From positions 1 to 58,869 of the forward strand of contig JANQKC010000038.1 in the NCBI GenBank assembly GCA_028281325.1: a DNA stretch of 58,869 nt, given 5' to 3'. The notes beneath the pieces are model-generated. The model was not told where the DNA came from. It saw nothing but the letters and a program-made list of their open reading frames with translations, and did no database searches. The stretch comes from Alphaproteobacteria bacterium (GTDB taxonomy: Bacteria > Pseudomonadota > Alphaproteobacteria > UBA8366). Each line of letters starts with the position of its first letter. Position 1 is the first letter of the stretch. Of the stretch, positions 1 through 7,350 are shown piece after piece. The translations under genes were made by a program, and so were the position numbers.

Positions 1-1
1 G

Positions 2-517
2 ATCCGCGTCGGCGGCGCGACGGAAGTCGAGGTGAAGGAGCGCAAGGACCGTGTCGAGGACGCGATGAACGCGACGCGGGCGGCTGTCGAAGAGGGCATC
101 GTCCCTGGCGGCGGCACCGCGTTGCTCTATGCGACGAAGGCGCTGTCCTCGCTGAAGCCGGCGAATGACGATCAGCGCGTCGGTGTCGAAATCGTGCGCC
201 GCGCGCTCCAGGCCCCGGCGAAGCAGATCGCGGAGAACGCTGGCGAAGACGGTGCCGTGGTTGCGGGCAAGCTGCTGGAAGGCAAGGACGCCAACCTCGG
301 CTTCAATGCGCAGAGCGGCAAATATGTCGATCTGGTCAAGGCGGGCATCATCGACCCGGCGAAGGTGGTGCGCACCGCGCTGCAGGACGCCGCGTCGATC
401 GCCGGCCTGCTGGTGACGACCGAAGCGATGGTCGCCGACATGCCGGAACCCAAGGGCGACGCCCCGGCCATGCCTGATATGGGTGGCATGGGCGGTATGG
501 GCGGCATGGGCATGTAA
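2..517 (+). CDS. groEL: Chaperonin GroEL, C-terminal part (5' end outside window)
   Basis: This is the C-terminal 171 residues of the 60-kDa chaperonin, which folds cytosolic proteins as a tetradecamer with GroES. The reading frame is open from the first bases, so the gene starts outside the window. Visible landmarks are the apical-to-intermediate segment [18 protein letters not shown], then [14 protein letters not shown], and the equatorial segment containing NAGEDGAVV. The tail is a GGM repeat ([11 protein letters not shown]), the usual GroEL C-terminus that lines the cavity. A strong terminator follows directly, so the operon ends here. The identification is certain; only the N-terminal two thirds is missing. 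Confidence 0.98.
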   Translation: MRVGGATEVEVKERKDRVEDAMNATRAAVEEGIVPGGGTALLYATKALSSLKPANDDQRVGVEIVRRALQAPAKQIAENAGEDGAVVAGKLLEGKDANLGFNAQSGKYVDLVKAGIIDPAKVVRTALQDAASIAGLLVTTEAMVADMPEPKGDAPAMPDMGGMGGMGGMGM

Positions 518-540
518 GCCTGACCGTTACCGGTTAAAGG

Positions 541-573
541 AAAGGGCCGCGCCGTTCTGGTGCGGCCCTTTTT
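541..573 (+). terminator. Rho-independent terminator of groEL
   Basis: A perfect 10-bp stem (AAAGGGCCGC at 541-550 pairing with GCGGCCCTTT at 562-571) has an 11-nt loop and runs into a T tract at 569-573. It begins 24 nt after the groEL stop codon and ends well before the next gene, so it separates the chaperonin operon from the dehydrogenase cassette. Confidence 0.93.
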
Positions 574-680
574 CTTTGTCCTCCGTGGATGCTGGAAAAA
601 TTTCGGTAAAAATTGCAAAAAACGGAACGTTATGTTTTATTCAGTGAAATTTTGCATGTTTTGAAGGATTGGAGATCGTG

Positions 681-2120
681 ATGTCGCAGGCAATCGCTGA
701 ACCGAGTAAGGCTGGACAGGAGTCGTCGGTGGTGGCCGCCGCCGTCGATGCATTGGTGCGGCAGGGCCGCGTCGCGATGCAGGCCTTCGAGGGGGCGGAT
801 CAGGCCCGCGTCGACGAAGCCGTCACCGCCCTGGCCTGGTCGATCTACCACCCGGATCATGCGAAGGCGTTGGCCGAAACCGCGGTGCGGGACACGGGTC
901 TGGGCAATGTGCCGGACAAGATCATCAAGAACACGCGAAAGACCTTCGGCACGCTGCGCGACCTGATGCGCGAACGCACCGTCGGCGTCATCGAGGAAGA
1001 CAAGGCCAAGGGTCTGGTGAAATACGCGAAGCCCGTCGGCGTCGTCGGCGCCATCACGCCCTCGACCAATCCGGCCGCCACCCCCGTGAACAAGGCCATG
1101 ATGGCGGTCAAGGGCGGCAACGCGGTCATCGTGGCGCCGTCGCCGTCCGGCTATGCGACCACGGCCATGACGGTCGATTTCATGCGCGCGGAGCTGAAGA
1201 AGATCGGTCTGCCGGAAGACTTGGTGCAGATTCTGCTGTCGCCGGTGACCCGCGAGATGACGACCATGCTGATGAAGGCGGTCGACCTCGTCGTCGTGAC
1301 GGGCAGCCAGAACAACGTGCGCGGCGCCTATTCCAGCGGCACGCCAGCGATCGGCGTCGGCGCGGGCAACGTACCGGTGATCATCGATTCGGATGCCGAT
1401 TTCGACGACGCGGCACAGAAAATTTGCGCGTCGAAGATTTTCGACAACGCCACGTCCTGCTCGTCGGAGAATTCCGTCACCATCGTTGAAGATTGCTACG
1501 AAGACGCGATGGCGGCGTTGGAGCGCGCGGGCGGCTATCGCGCAACCGCCGAGGAATGCGCCCGCATCCGCGACACCTTGTGGAAAGACGGCAAGCTGAA
1601 CCGCCACATCATCGCGCGCGACCCCGACATCTTCGCCGACCTGTGCGGTCTGCCGGACGCGGCGAAGTCGGCGAAATTCTTCATGGTGGAGGACGAAGGC
1701 ATCGGGCCGGACCATCCGTTTTCCGGCGAGAAGCTGTCCCTGGCGCTGACGATCTACAAGGCGAAGGACTTCAAAGCCGCGAAGGATCATGTCCAGGCGA
1801 TCCTGGATTTTCAGGGCGCCGGGCATTCGGTCGGCATCCACACCAACACGCCGGATCATGCCCGGTCGCTGGCCGAAGACCTGAAGGTCGTGCGCGTGTT
1901 GGTCAATCAGGCGCATACCTTCGGCAACGGCGGGTCTTTCACCAACGGCCTGAATTTCACGCTGTCGATGGGCTGTGGCACCTGGGCCGGCAATTCGATC
2001 TCGGAGAACCTGAACTGGCGGCATTTCATCAACGTCACCCATCTCGTCACCGAGATCGCCGAGGATAAGCCGAGCGAGGAAGAATTGTTCGGCGATCACT
2101 GGAAACGCTACGGGAAGTAA
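681..2120 (+). CDS. CoA-acylating aldehyde dehydrogenase (sulfoacetaldehyde dehydrogenase SauS / EutE-like)
   Basis: The product is a 479-residue member of the short CoA-acylating aldehyde dehydrogenases, which convert an aldehyde plus CoA and NAD(P)+ to acyl-CoA, or the reverse. The cofactor-binding region has GVVGAITPSTNPAATP. The catalytic cysteine is in NATSCSSENS near residue 260. The FGNGGSF and LSMGCGTW motifs of EutE/SauS proteins are present. I chose the ATG at 681 because GGAG lies about 6 nt upstream; a TTG at 669 is the alternative. The next two genes encode a CoA ligase 3 nt downstream, so the pair likely interconverts an acid, its CoA thioester and its aldehyde. Closest recognisable family is sulfoacetaldehyde dehydrogenase, but acetaldehyde or another small aldehyde cannot be excluded from sequence alone. 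Confidence 0.85.
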   Translation: MSQAIAEPSKAGQESSVVAAAVDALVRQGRVAMQAFEGADQARVDEAVTALAWSIYHPDHAKALAETAVRDTGLGNVPDKIIKNTRKTFGTLRDLMRERTVGVIEEDKAKGLVKYAKPVGVVGAITPSTNPAATPVNKAMMAVKGGNAVIVAPSPSGYATTAMTVDFMRAELKKIGLPEDLVQILLSPVTREMTTMLMKAVDLVVVTGSQNNVRGAYSSGTPAIGVGAGNVPVIIDSDADFDDAAQKICASKIFDNATSCSSENSVTIVEDCYEDAMAALERAGGYRATAEECARIRDTLWKDGKLNRHIIARDPDIFADLCGLPDAAKSAKFFMVEDEGIGPDHPFSGEKLSLALTIYKAKDFKAAKDHVQAILDFQGAGHSVGIHTNTPDHARSLAEDLKVVRVLVNQAHTFGNGGSFTNGLNFTLSMGCGTWAGNSISENLNWRHFINVTHLVTEIAEDKPSEEELFGDHWKRYGK

Positions 2121-2123
2121 CCG

Positions 2124-3248
2124 ATGGATTTCGAGGAATACGCGGCGAAGCCACTGCTGGCCGCCGCCGGGATCGCTGTCCCTGACAGCGCCCTGGCCGC
2201 GAGTGCCGACGAAGCGGCGGATATCGCGGCGCGGATCGGGCCTTGCGTGGTCAAGGCGCAGGTGCCGACCGGAAAGCGCGGCAAGGCCGGCGGGATCAAG
2301 CTTGCCGCCACGCCGGACGAGGCGCGCGCGGCCGCCGAGGCGATCATCGGCATGACCATCGGGATCCATACGGTCGAGAAGGTGCTGGTCGAGGCGCAGG
2401 TCGACATCGGCACGGAATACTACGCCGCCGTGATGAACGATCAGGCGAGCAAGGGCCCGATGATCATGTTCTCGACGGAGGGTGGCATGGATATCGAGGA
2501 GGTCGCCGCCGACCATCCGGACAAACTGGTGCGATTGCCCGTCGATATCCGCCAAGGGGTCACCGGGGCCGCGATCGATGCGATGCTGGCGCCGCTCGGC
2601 CTGGGCGAGCGTCAGGCGGCGACCTCGGCGGCGCTGGAAAAGCTCTATCAGGTGTATGCCGAGAATGACGGCGAGCTGGTCGAGATCAATCCCCTGGTGG
2701 TGACCGGGTCGGGCGACATCGTGGCGCTCGACTGCAAGTTCACCCTGGAGGATTCCGGTGCGGTGCGCCATGCGGAGCTGCGCGAGAAGGCGGCGCCCGA
2801 GAAACTGACGGCGCTGGAAGAACAAGCGCGGATGGCGGGTCTCAAATACATCGACCTGGACGGCGATGTCGGCATCCTCGCCAACGGCGCGGGCCTCACC
2901 ATGACGACGATGGACATGGTGCGGTATTACGGCGGGCAGCCGGCGAACTTCCTGGAGATCGGCGGCGAGGCCTACACGCTCGGCAAGCCGGCGCTCGAAC
3001 TCGTTATGGCCAACCCGAGGATCAAGAGCCTGCTGGTGAACTTCTGCGGCGCCTTCGCCCGCACTGACGTCATGGCCGAGGGTATCGTCAACGCGTGGCT
3101 CGACTTGAAGCCGGACCTTCCGGTCTTCTTCTCGATCCACGGCACCGGCGACGTGGAAGCGGTCGCCATGGTGCGCGACCGGCTGGGCATGGAGCCTTAC
3201 GACAAAATGGATGACGCCGTGAAAGCGGCGGTGGCGGCAGCGAAATGA
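2124..3248 (+). CDS. Succinyl-CoA-synthetase beta-like subunit (NDP-forming acyl-CoA ligase, ATP-grasp)
   Basis: This 374-residue protein has the SucC architecture. An N-terminal ATP-grasp domain starts MDFEEYAAKPLLAAAGI and contains VVKAQVPTGKRGKAGGIK, and the C-terminal ligase CoA domain contains GLTMTTMDMV and NFLEIGGEAY. In the family this subunit binds nucleotide and the carboxylic acid while the alpha subunit carries the phosphohistidine. It starts 3 nt after the dehydrogenase and overlaps the alpha-subunit start by 4 nt, so the three are translationally coupled. The protein is shorter than ordinary SucC (about 388 residues) and diverged. The tricarboxylic-acid-cycle enzyme is therefore less likely than a ligase specific to the product of the neighbouring acylating dehydrogenase, for example sulfoacetate or malate. 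Confidence 0.85.
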   Translation: MDFEEYAAKPLLAAAGIAVPDSALAASADEAADIAARIGPCVVKAQVPTGKRGKAGGIKLAATPDEARAAAEAIIGMTIGIHTVEKVLVEAQVDIGTEYYAAVMNDQASKGPMIMFSTEGGMDIEEVAADHPDKLVRLPVDIRQGVTGAAIDAMLAPLGLGERQAATSAALEKLYQVYAENDGELVEINPLVVTGSGDIVALDCKFTLEDSGAVRHAELREKAAPEKLTALEEQARMAGLKYIDLDGDVGILANGAGLTMTTMDMVRYYGGQPANFLEIGGEAYTLGKPALELVMANPRIKSLLVNFCGAFARTDVMAEGIVNAWLDLKPDLPVFFSIHGTGDVEAVAMVRDRLGMEPYDKMDDAVKAAVAAAK

Positions 3249-4114
3249 TTGTGCAGAAAAACGACCGCGTCCTGGTGCAGGGGCTGACCGGCAAGCAAGG
3301 CACCTTTTGGGCCGAACGCATGATGGAATACGGCACCGAAATCATGGGCGGCGTCAACCCGCGGAAGGCGGGCACCGAGCATATCGGTCTTCCGGTCTAC
3401 GGCACGGCGCAAGACGCCATGGTCGACAAGGGGTTCGAGGTCGCGGTCATGTTCATCCCGCCGCTCGGCGCCAAGGCCGCGGCTATGGACGCGATTCAGG
3501 CCGGGGTGAAGAAGATCGTCTGCCTGACCGAACATATTCCGGTGCAGGACGTGATGTATTTCCTCGCCGCGGCGGACGAGGCCGGCTGTCAGGTGATCGG
3601 CCCGAACACGACCGGGGTGGTGACCACCGGCGAGAATTTCGTCGGCTTCATGCCGGCCTTCAACGACCGCATCATGAAGCCGGGCCGCGTCGGCGTGATC
3701 TCGCGCAGCGGCAGCCTCGGCACTTTCATCTGCATGAAGATGGTGGAGGCCGGGTTCGGCATCTCGGCCTTCATCGGCATCGGCGGCGATCCGATTATCG
3801 GGACGACGACGCTGCAGGCGCTGAAGCAGCTCGACGCCCATGAGGGCACCGATCAGGTCGTCATCGTCGGTGAGATCGGCGGCACCATGGAAGAGGAGGC
3901 GGCCGAATACGCCGCGTCCATGAACAAGCCGATGGTCGCCTTCGTCGCGGGCGCGGCGTCGCCCGAAGGCAAGAAGATGGGCCATGCCGGCGCGATCGTG
4001 GTCGGCGACAAGGGCACCTATGCGTCCAAGAAAGCCGCCTTCGAAGCGGCGGGCGTGCAGGTCCTCGACTCTCCGTCGATGGCGGGCGATGCGATGCGGG
4101 CGATCGTCGGCTGA
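3245..4114 (+). CDS. Succinyl-CoA-synthetase alpha-like subunit (NDP-forming acyl-CoA ligase)
   Basis: A 289-residue SucD-type subunit. It has an N-terminal CoA-binding Rossmann domain ([18 protein letters not shown]), the [19 protein letters not shown] segment, and the phosphorylated histidine in [15 protein letters not shown] at residue 247, the same place as in E. coli SucD. It forms the catalytic pair with the preceding beta-like gene, whose stop overlaps its start. The family makes an acyl-CoA from acid, CoA and ATP/GTP via phosphohistidine, or runs backwards to conserve energy. Physical linkage to an acylating aldehyde dehydrogenase suggests that the thioester is shared between them. 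Substrate is unknown. Confidence 0.86.
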   Translation: MIVQKNDRVLVQGLTGKQGTFWAERMMEYGTEIMGGVNPRKAGTEHIGLPVYGTAQDAMVDKGFEVAVMFIPPLGAKAAAMDAIQAGVKKIVCLTEHIPVQDVMYFLAAADEAGCQVIGPNTTGVVTTGENFVGFMPAFNDRIMKPGRVGVISRSGSLGTFICMKMVEAGFGISAFIGIGGDPIIGTTTLQALKQLDAHEGTDQVVIVGEIGGTMEEEAAEYAASMNKPMVAFVAGAASPEGKKMGHAGAIVVGDKGTYASKKAAFEAAGVQVLDSPSMAGDAMRAIVG

Positions 4115-4192
4115 CCGTCTGGCGGCGGCTGGGCGGTTGCCGTCCCCCCATCCCGTTGCCTAGAGTGGCCGCTTCCGAGCGAGGAGGGGACC

Positions 4193-4981
4193 ATGCTGAA
4201 ATTCGCCGCCAATCTGTCGATGATGTTTCCCGAACTGGAGCCACCAGCGCGCTTCGCGGCGGCGCGCGCGGCGGGGTTCGAGGCGGTCGAATACCTGCGG
4301 CCCTACGACACGCCGGTGGCGGAGGTGCGGCAATGGATCGACGACGCCGGGGTCGAGCTGATCCTGATCAATTCGCCGCCGGGCGATGCGGATGCCGGCG
4401 AGAAGGGGCTCGCCGCCTTGCCGGGCCGGCAGGGCGATTTCCGCGAAAGCCTCGATCAGGCATTGGACTACGCGACCGGGCTGGGCGCGGGCATGATCCA
4501 TCTGATGGCCGGCGTGGTTCCCGACGATGTGCCCGCTGCCGCTTGCGAGGAGGTCTTCGTCGATAACTTGAGGGTCGCCGCCGAGGTGGCGAAGGCACAG
4601 GGCGTGAAGCTGAATCTGGAACCGCTCAATCTGCGCGACGTGCCGGGCTATCTGCATACGGACACGGTGCATACCCGGCGGATCATCGAGGCGGTCGGCG
4701 GCGACAACCTGTTTCTGCAATACGACCTGTATCACATGCAGATCATGGAAGGGGATTTGGCCGAAGGCCTGCGGCGCAACTGGGACCTGATCAGCCACAT
4801 CCAGTTTTCCAGTGTGCCGGGGCGGCACGAGCCGCAATACGGCGAGGTCAACATCCCGCATATGTTCGGGGTGATCGAAGAGCTCGGCTACACGGGCTGG
4901 GTCGGCTGCGAGTACGCGCCGAAGGGTGACACGCTGGAGGGGTTGAGCTGGGCCGCGCCGTACGATCTCGGCCCGCGGTAG
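4193..4981 (+). CDS. hyi: Hydroxypyruvate isomerase-like TIM-barrel protein
   Basis: The product has 262 residues, the usual length of hydroxypyruvate isomerase (Hyi) and the related OtnI, which interconvert hydroxypyruvate with tartronate semialdehyde or isomerise related 2-oxo acids. Family marks are FAANLSMMF at the N-terminus, the metal-binding LNLEPLNLRDVPGY segment near residue 140, QYDLYHMQIMEGD, HIQFSSVPGRHEP and the end GCEYAPKGDT. A strong ribosome site (GAGGAGGGGACC) precedes the ATG. It lies 78 nt behind the CoA-ligase genes on the same strand, so it may share their transcript. Its last 462 bp recur, diverged, at 12000-12461. An insertion-sequence remnant begins right after its stop. 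Confidence 0.85.
   Translation: MLKFAANLSMMFPELEPPARFAAARAAGFEAVEYLRPYDTPVAEVRQWIDDAGVELILINSPPGDADAGEKGLAALPGRQGDFRESLDQALDYATGLGAGMIHLMAGVVPDDVPAAACEEVFVDNLRVAAEVAKAQGVKLNLEPLNLRDVPGYLHTDTVHTRRIIEAVGGDNLFLQYDLYHMQIMEGDLAEGLRRNWDLISHIQFSSVPGRHEPQYGEVNIPHMFGVIEELGYTGWVGCEYAPKGDTLEGLSWAAPYDLGPR
4520..4981 (+). repeat. Diverged direct repeat, copy 1 (3' part of hyi)
   Basis: This 462-bp stretch aligns without any gap to 12000-12461. My hand count gives about 49 base differences (roughly 89% identity), but only 11 of 153 codons change the amino acid. Most changes are therefore silent third-position changes. The two copies flank the 7-kb iron-uptake insertion. Confidence 0.9.
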
Positions 4982-4982
4982 C

Positions 4983-5300
4983 AGGCTGTTGAAAAAGCCT
5001 GGGTTGCGATGATTGAAGAGTGATTCACCAGCTTTTTCTGAAGGGGAGTTGGTGGATGCGGGATCATCCGCTTCGGTTGATCCGTAAGGTAGTGAACGAG
5101 GCGCTTTCGGCGTTCGATGGTGAGTTTGCGGCACCGGATGGCGTGTTCGACCGACGAACCACGCGGCGCGCCGCTTATGTGGTCAGCCAGCGCTGCCGCA
5201 AGCGTATCGAGAGTAAGTGCTCGGTTGGATCGCGGGCTCGGCGTTTTCACGTCTCCGGCCTTAAGCGAGGCTACACGAAGTTGAGCTTGCCCGAACAAGT
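4983..5300 (+). pseudogene. Degenerate IS5/IS1182-type transposase remnant with internal deletion
   Basis: The open frame from 5020 to 5316 joins two parts of a DDE transposase. The N-terminal motif MRDHPLRLIRKVVNEAL is typical of the start of such transposases. It is followed within about 25 residues by RRTTRRAAYVVSQRCRKRIE, which belongs close to their C-terminus. The catalytic core is missing, so the element is dead. The sequence GGCTGTTGAAAAAGCC at 4983 begins immediately after the hyi stop and resembles a terminal inverted repeat of these elements; no matching right end was found. It marks the left boundary of the iron-uptake insertion. Together with the operator-like palindrome at 5314-5328 it fills the 422-bp gene-free gap. 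The family assignment is from recalled motifs and is moderately sure. Confidence 0.7.
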
Positions 5301-5313
5301 TGATAACAGTATT

Positions 5314-5328
5314 TGAGAATGGTTCTCA
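5314..5328. promoter_or_regulatory. Perfect palindrome upstream of the sigma-factor gene; Fur/Irr-type operator candidate
   Basis: TGAGAA-TGG-TTCTCA is a perfect 6-3-6 inverted repeat. The extended context resembles the alphaproteobacterial Irr iron-control element (TTTAGAA-N3-TTCTAAA) with two bases changed per arm. It lies 75 nt upstream of the preferred GTG start of the ECF sigma gene, where an iron-dependent repressor would be expected. Confidence 0.55.
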
Positions 5329-5403
5329 GAAGTGTTTGGAGATCGGATCGACGGCATCGGTTATCGGTCTCGCTCCGACAAAGAAACGTGGAAACAGGGT
5401 GCG

Positions 5404-5916
5404 GTGCGCCACGACCGGAACATATTAGCCGTCTACATGGCTCATCGAGGTGCGCTGGTGAACTACGCCAATGGCTTCGTTGGCGATTCGGCCCATGCCG
5501 AAGACGTGGTTCAGGAGGCGTGGTTGCGATACCGGGCGGCGGCAAGCCGCCGGACGCTCGATGAACCCGTCGGTTACCTCTATCGCATCGTGCGCAATCT
5601 CGCGATCGACGGCTATCGCCGGCGGCGACGGGAAGAACGGGTCGTCGAGCCGGCGACGGCCAAGACCGATGAGAGGACAGCGGACGACACACCGTCGCCG
5701 GAAGCTGCCGCCATCGCGAAAGACGAAATGCGCCTTCTCATGGAAGCCATGGCCGAGCTTCCGGAACGTACCAGAATCGCCCTGGAAATGCGGCGCTTCG
5801 GCGGCTGCAAGCTCAAAGAGATTGCCGCCCATCTCGGCATATCCGTGACCTCGGCGCATGATATCATCGCTGACGGTATTGCCCATTGTCGCCGCCGCGT
5901 GCGTCGGGAAAAATGA
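5404..5916 (+). CDS. FecI-like ECF sigma factor
   Basis: An extracytoplasmic-function sigma factor of the iron-starvation (FecI) group, expected to direct RNA polymerase to the downstream TonB-receptor promoter when FecR relays a ferric-siderophore signal. Region 2 shows HAEDVVQEAWLRYRA and PVGYLYRIVRNLAIDGYRRRR. Region 4 shows AELPERTRIALEMRRFGG and KLKEIAAHLGISVTSAHDII. I prefer the GTG at 5404 (170 aa), because the frame upstream to GTG 5332 adds residues unlike the family and lies against the palindrome at 5314-5328. ATG 5437 is also possible. fecR follows 127 nt downstream. The gene is part of the insertion between the two hyi repeats. Confidence 0.85.
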   Translation: MRHDRNILAVYMAHRGALVNYANGFVGDSAHAEDVVQEAWLRYRAAASRRTLDEPVGYLYRIVRNLAIDGYRRRRREERVVEPATAKTDERTADDTPSPEAAAIAKDEMRLLMEAMAELPERTRIALEMRRFGGCKLKEIAAHLGISVTSAHDIIADGIAHCRRRVRREK

Positions 5917-6043
5917 GCGGCCGTGTGTTTTCCGCCCGAAAAAACGTCCGGCCGAAACGTTTAGTAATCAGGACACTGCCTCAACTGCGGGGGAGTTGGC
6001 ACCGCAGGATGGCGGACATGGCAATGCCGACCACAGGTTGCGC

Positions 6044-7078
6044 ATGACGACACCGACCCCTAACGATAAGGAACGCGCGACGGCGGAAGCGGCCCGCTGG
6101 CTGGTATCATTGGAAGAGGAACCCGGCGATAGGGAGCTGCGCGCCCGCTTCGAGGCTTGGTTGGCTGCGAGCCCGGCCAATGCGGACGCCTGGGCGAACA
6201 CATCCGATATCTACGACATGATGGCGAAGACGTCGCCCGTCCATACCGACCATTGGGCGCCCTATGTCGCCGCGCGCGGCGACGATCAGCCCGCGGCTGC
6301 CACTGGTGTAAGTCATGGCCAGCCATCGGACCGAGCCCTTCGAAGGCGAAAACCGACTCGACGCCGTATCGCCCTGGGCGCTGCCGCGGCCGCCCTGGCG
6401 GCCTGTCTGATAATCACCGTCATGCCTTCGGTTCTGCTTCGTCTGGACGCAGACTACGTGACGTCGACCGCAGAGTCGCGGTCCATCCAAATGGGCGATG
6501 GCAGCACGGTTCACCTGGCGCCGGACAGCGCCATCACACTCGATGGCGATGCACGCCGTGCCCGTCTCATGAAGGGCGAAGCTTTCTTCGAGGTGGCGCC
6601 CGACGCAGACCATCTGTTCACCGTGGCTGCCCGCGAGGTGCAGACCACGGTGCTTGGCACCGCGTTCAATGTGCGATTGGAGGATCGCGGCGCTGTCGTC
6701 GCCGTCCGCGAGGGGCGCGTGCGCGTGGATCATGCGACGGTGCAGCCGCCGGCGTCCGAAGGTCTGAAAGCGGGCGATTGGGTCCGGATCGGTTGGACCG
6801 GTTCCGTCCAACGCGGGACTGCGCCGCCCGACGAAGCGGGAGGTTGGATGCAAGGACAGATCGTCGCGCGGGACCGCCCCTTGGCGGAGGTTATCGACGA
6901 TCTTCGGCGCTATCATACCGGCATTATTTTTCTGACCGACAGCGATTTCGGGGAGCAGCGGGTATCCGGCGTTTACAATCTCGCCGATCCCGTAGCGGCG
7001 GCGCAAGCCATCGCCGAGGCGCATGGCGGCGCCGCGCGGGAGATATCTCCTTGGGTTCTGGTGGTATCCGCTCGCTGA
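6044..7078 (+). CDS. FecR-like transmembrane anti-sigma regulator
   Basis: A 344-residue inner-membrane sigma regulator. The N-terminal cytoplasmic DUF4880 segment contains AARWLVSLEEEPGDRELRARFEAWL and ADAWANTSDIYDMM. A single membrane helix follows (about residues 105-125, ALGAAAAALAACLIITVM). The periplasmic FecR domain has the motif GDGSTVHLAPDSAITLDG, and LGTAFNVR and VREGRVRV come after it. The C-terminal part (PLAEVIDDLRRY) is the DUF4974/STN-like region that meets the receptor's signalling domain. The start at ATG 6044 gives the family's length. In family terms it passes the receptor signal across the membrane to the upstream FecI-like sigma factor. Confidence 0.88.
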   Translation: MTTPTPNDKERATAEAARWLVSLEEEPGDRELRARFEAWLAASPANADAWANTSDIYDMMAKTSPVHTDHWAPYVAARGDDQPAAATGVSHGQPSDRALRRRKPTRRRIALGAAAAALAACLIITVMPSVLLRLDADYVTSTAESRSIQMGDGSTVHLAPDSAITLDGDARRARLMKGEAFFEVAPDADHLFTVAAREVQTTVLGTAFNVRLEDRGAVVAVREGRVRVDHATVQPPASEGLKAGDWVRIGWTGSVQRGTAPPDEAGGWMQGQIVARDRPLAEVIDDLRRYHTGIIFLTDSDFGEQRVSGVYNLADPVAAAQAIAEAHGGAAREISPWVLVVSAR

Positions 7079-7270
7079 TACCCCATCACGCGATGACGCC
7101 GGCGATGTTGCATACGCCGCCGAAAAATCCGGTCCGACCATCGTCCTTTAATTAGGAACGACGCCTCGCCTGATGCAGCCACGGCACTCCGCCGTCAGAG
7201 CGCCCGGAAAATGCGAGTCGCGAATTTTTTTGCCGAAAAACTCGAAGGCACCGTCGTTGCCTAGTTAGAA

Positions 7271-7305
7271 GAATGCGATTGATACGCATTCGCATTATTT
7301 ATGCG
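7271..7305. promoter_or_regulatory. Nested inverted repeats upstream of TonB receptor; Fur-box candidate
   Basis: Two perfect inverted repeats share a half-site. GAATGCG-N7-CGCATTC spans 7271-7291, and CGCAT-TATTT-ATGCG spans 7291-7305. The first resembles 19-21-bp Fur-type operators. The array lies 45-80 nt before the receptor ATG in the 272-bp fecR-receptor gap. This is the right place for iron repression of the receptor in addition to FecI-type activation. The regulator is inferred. Confidence 0.55.
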
Positions 7306-7350
7306 GCCGTATCGATCGGCGTCTGATTACTAGCTAGGAGAAGAACGGCA

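Noticed and set aside
630..3140. Very long minus-strand open frame (836 codons) opposite the dehydrogenase and CoA-ligase genes
   Set aside because: It is antisense to genes with intact family motifs, has arginine-, histidine- and aspartate-rich composition typical of GC-rich shadow frames, and shows no domain that I recognise.
5332..5403. GTG 5332 as the start of the ECF sigma gene
   Set aside because: It lies 3 nt after the palindrome and adds 24 residues unlike sigma-factor N-termini; GTG 5404 fits better, though not proven.
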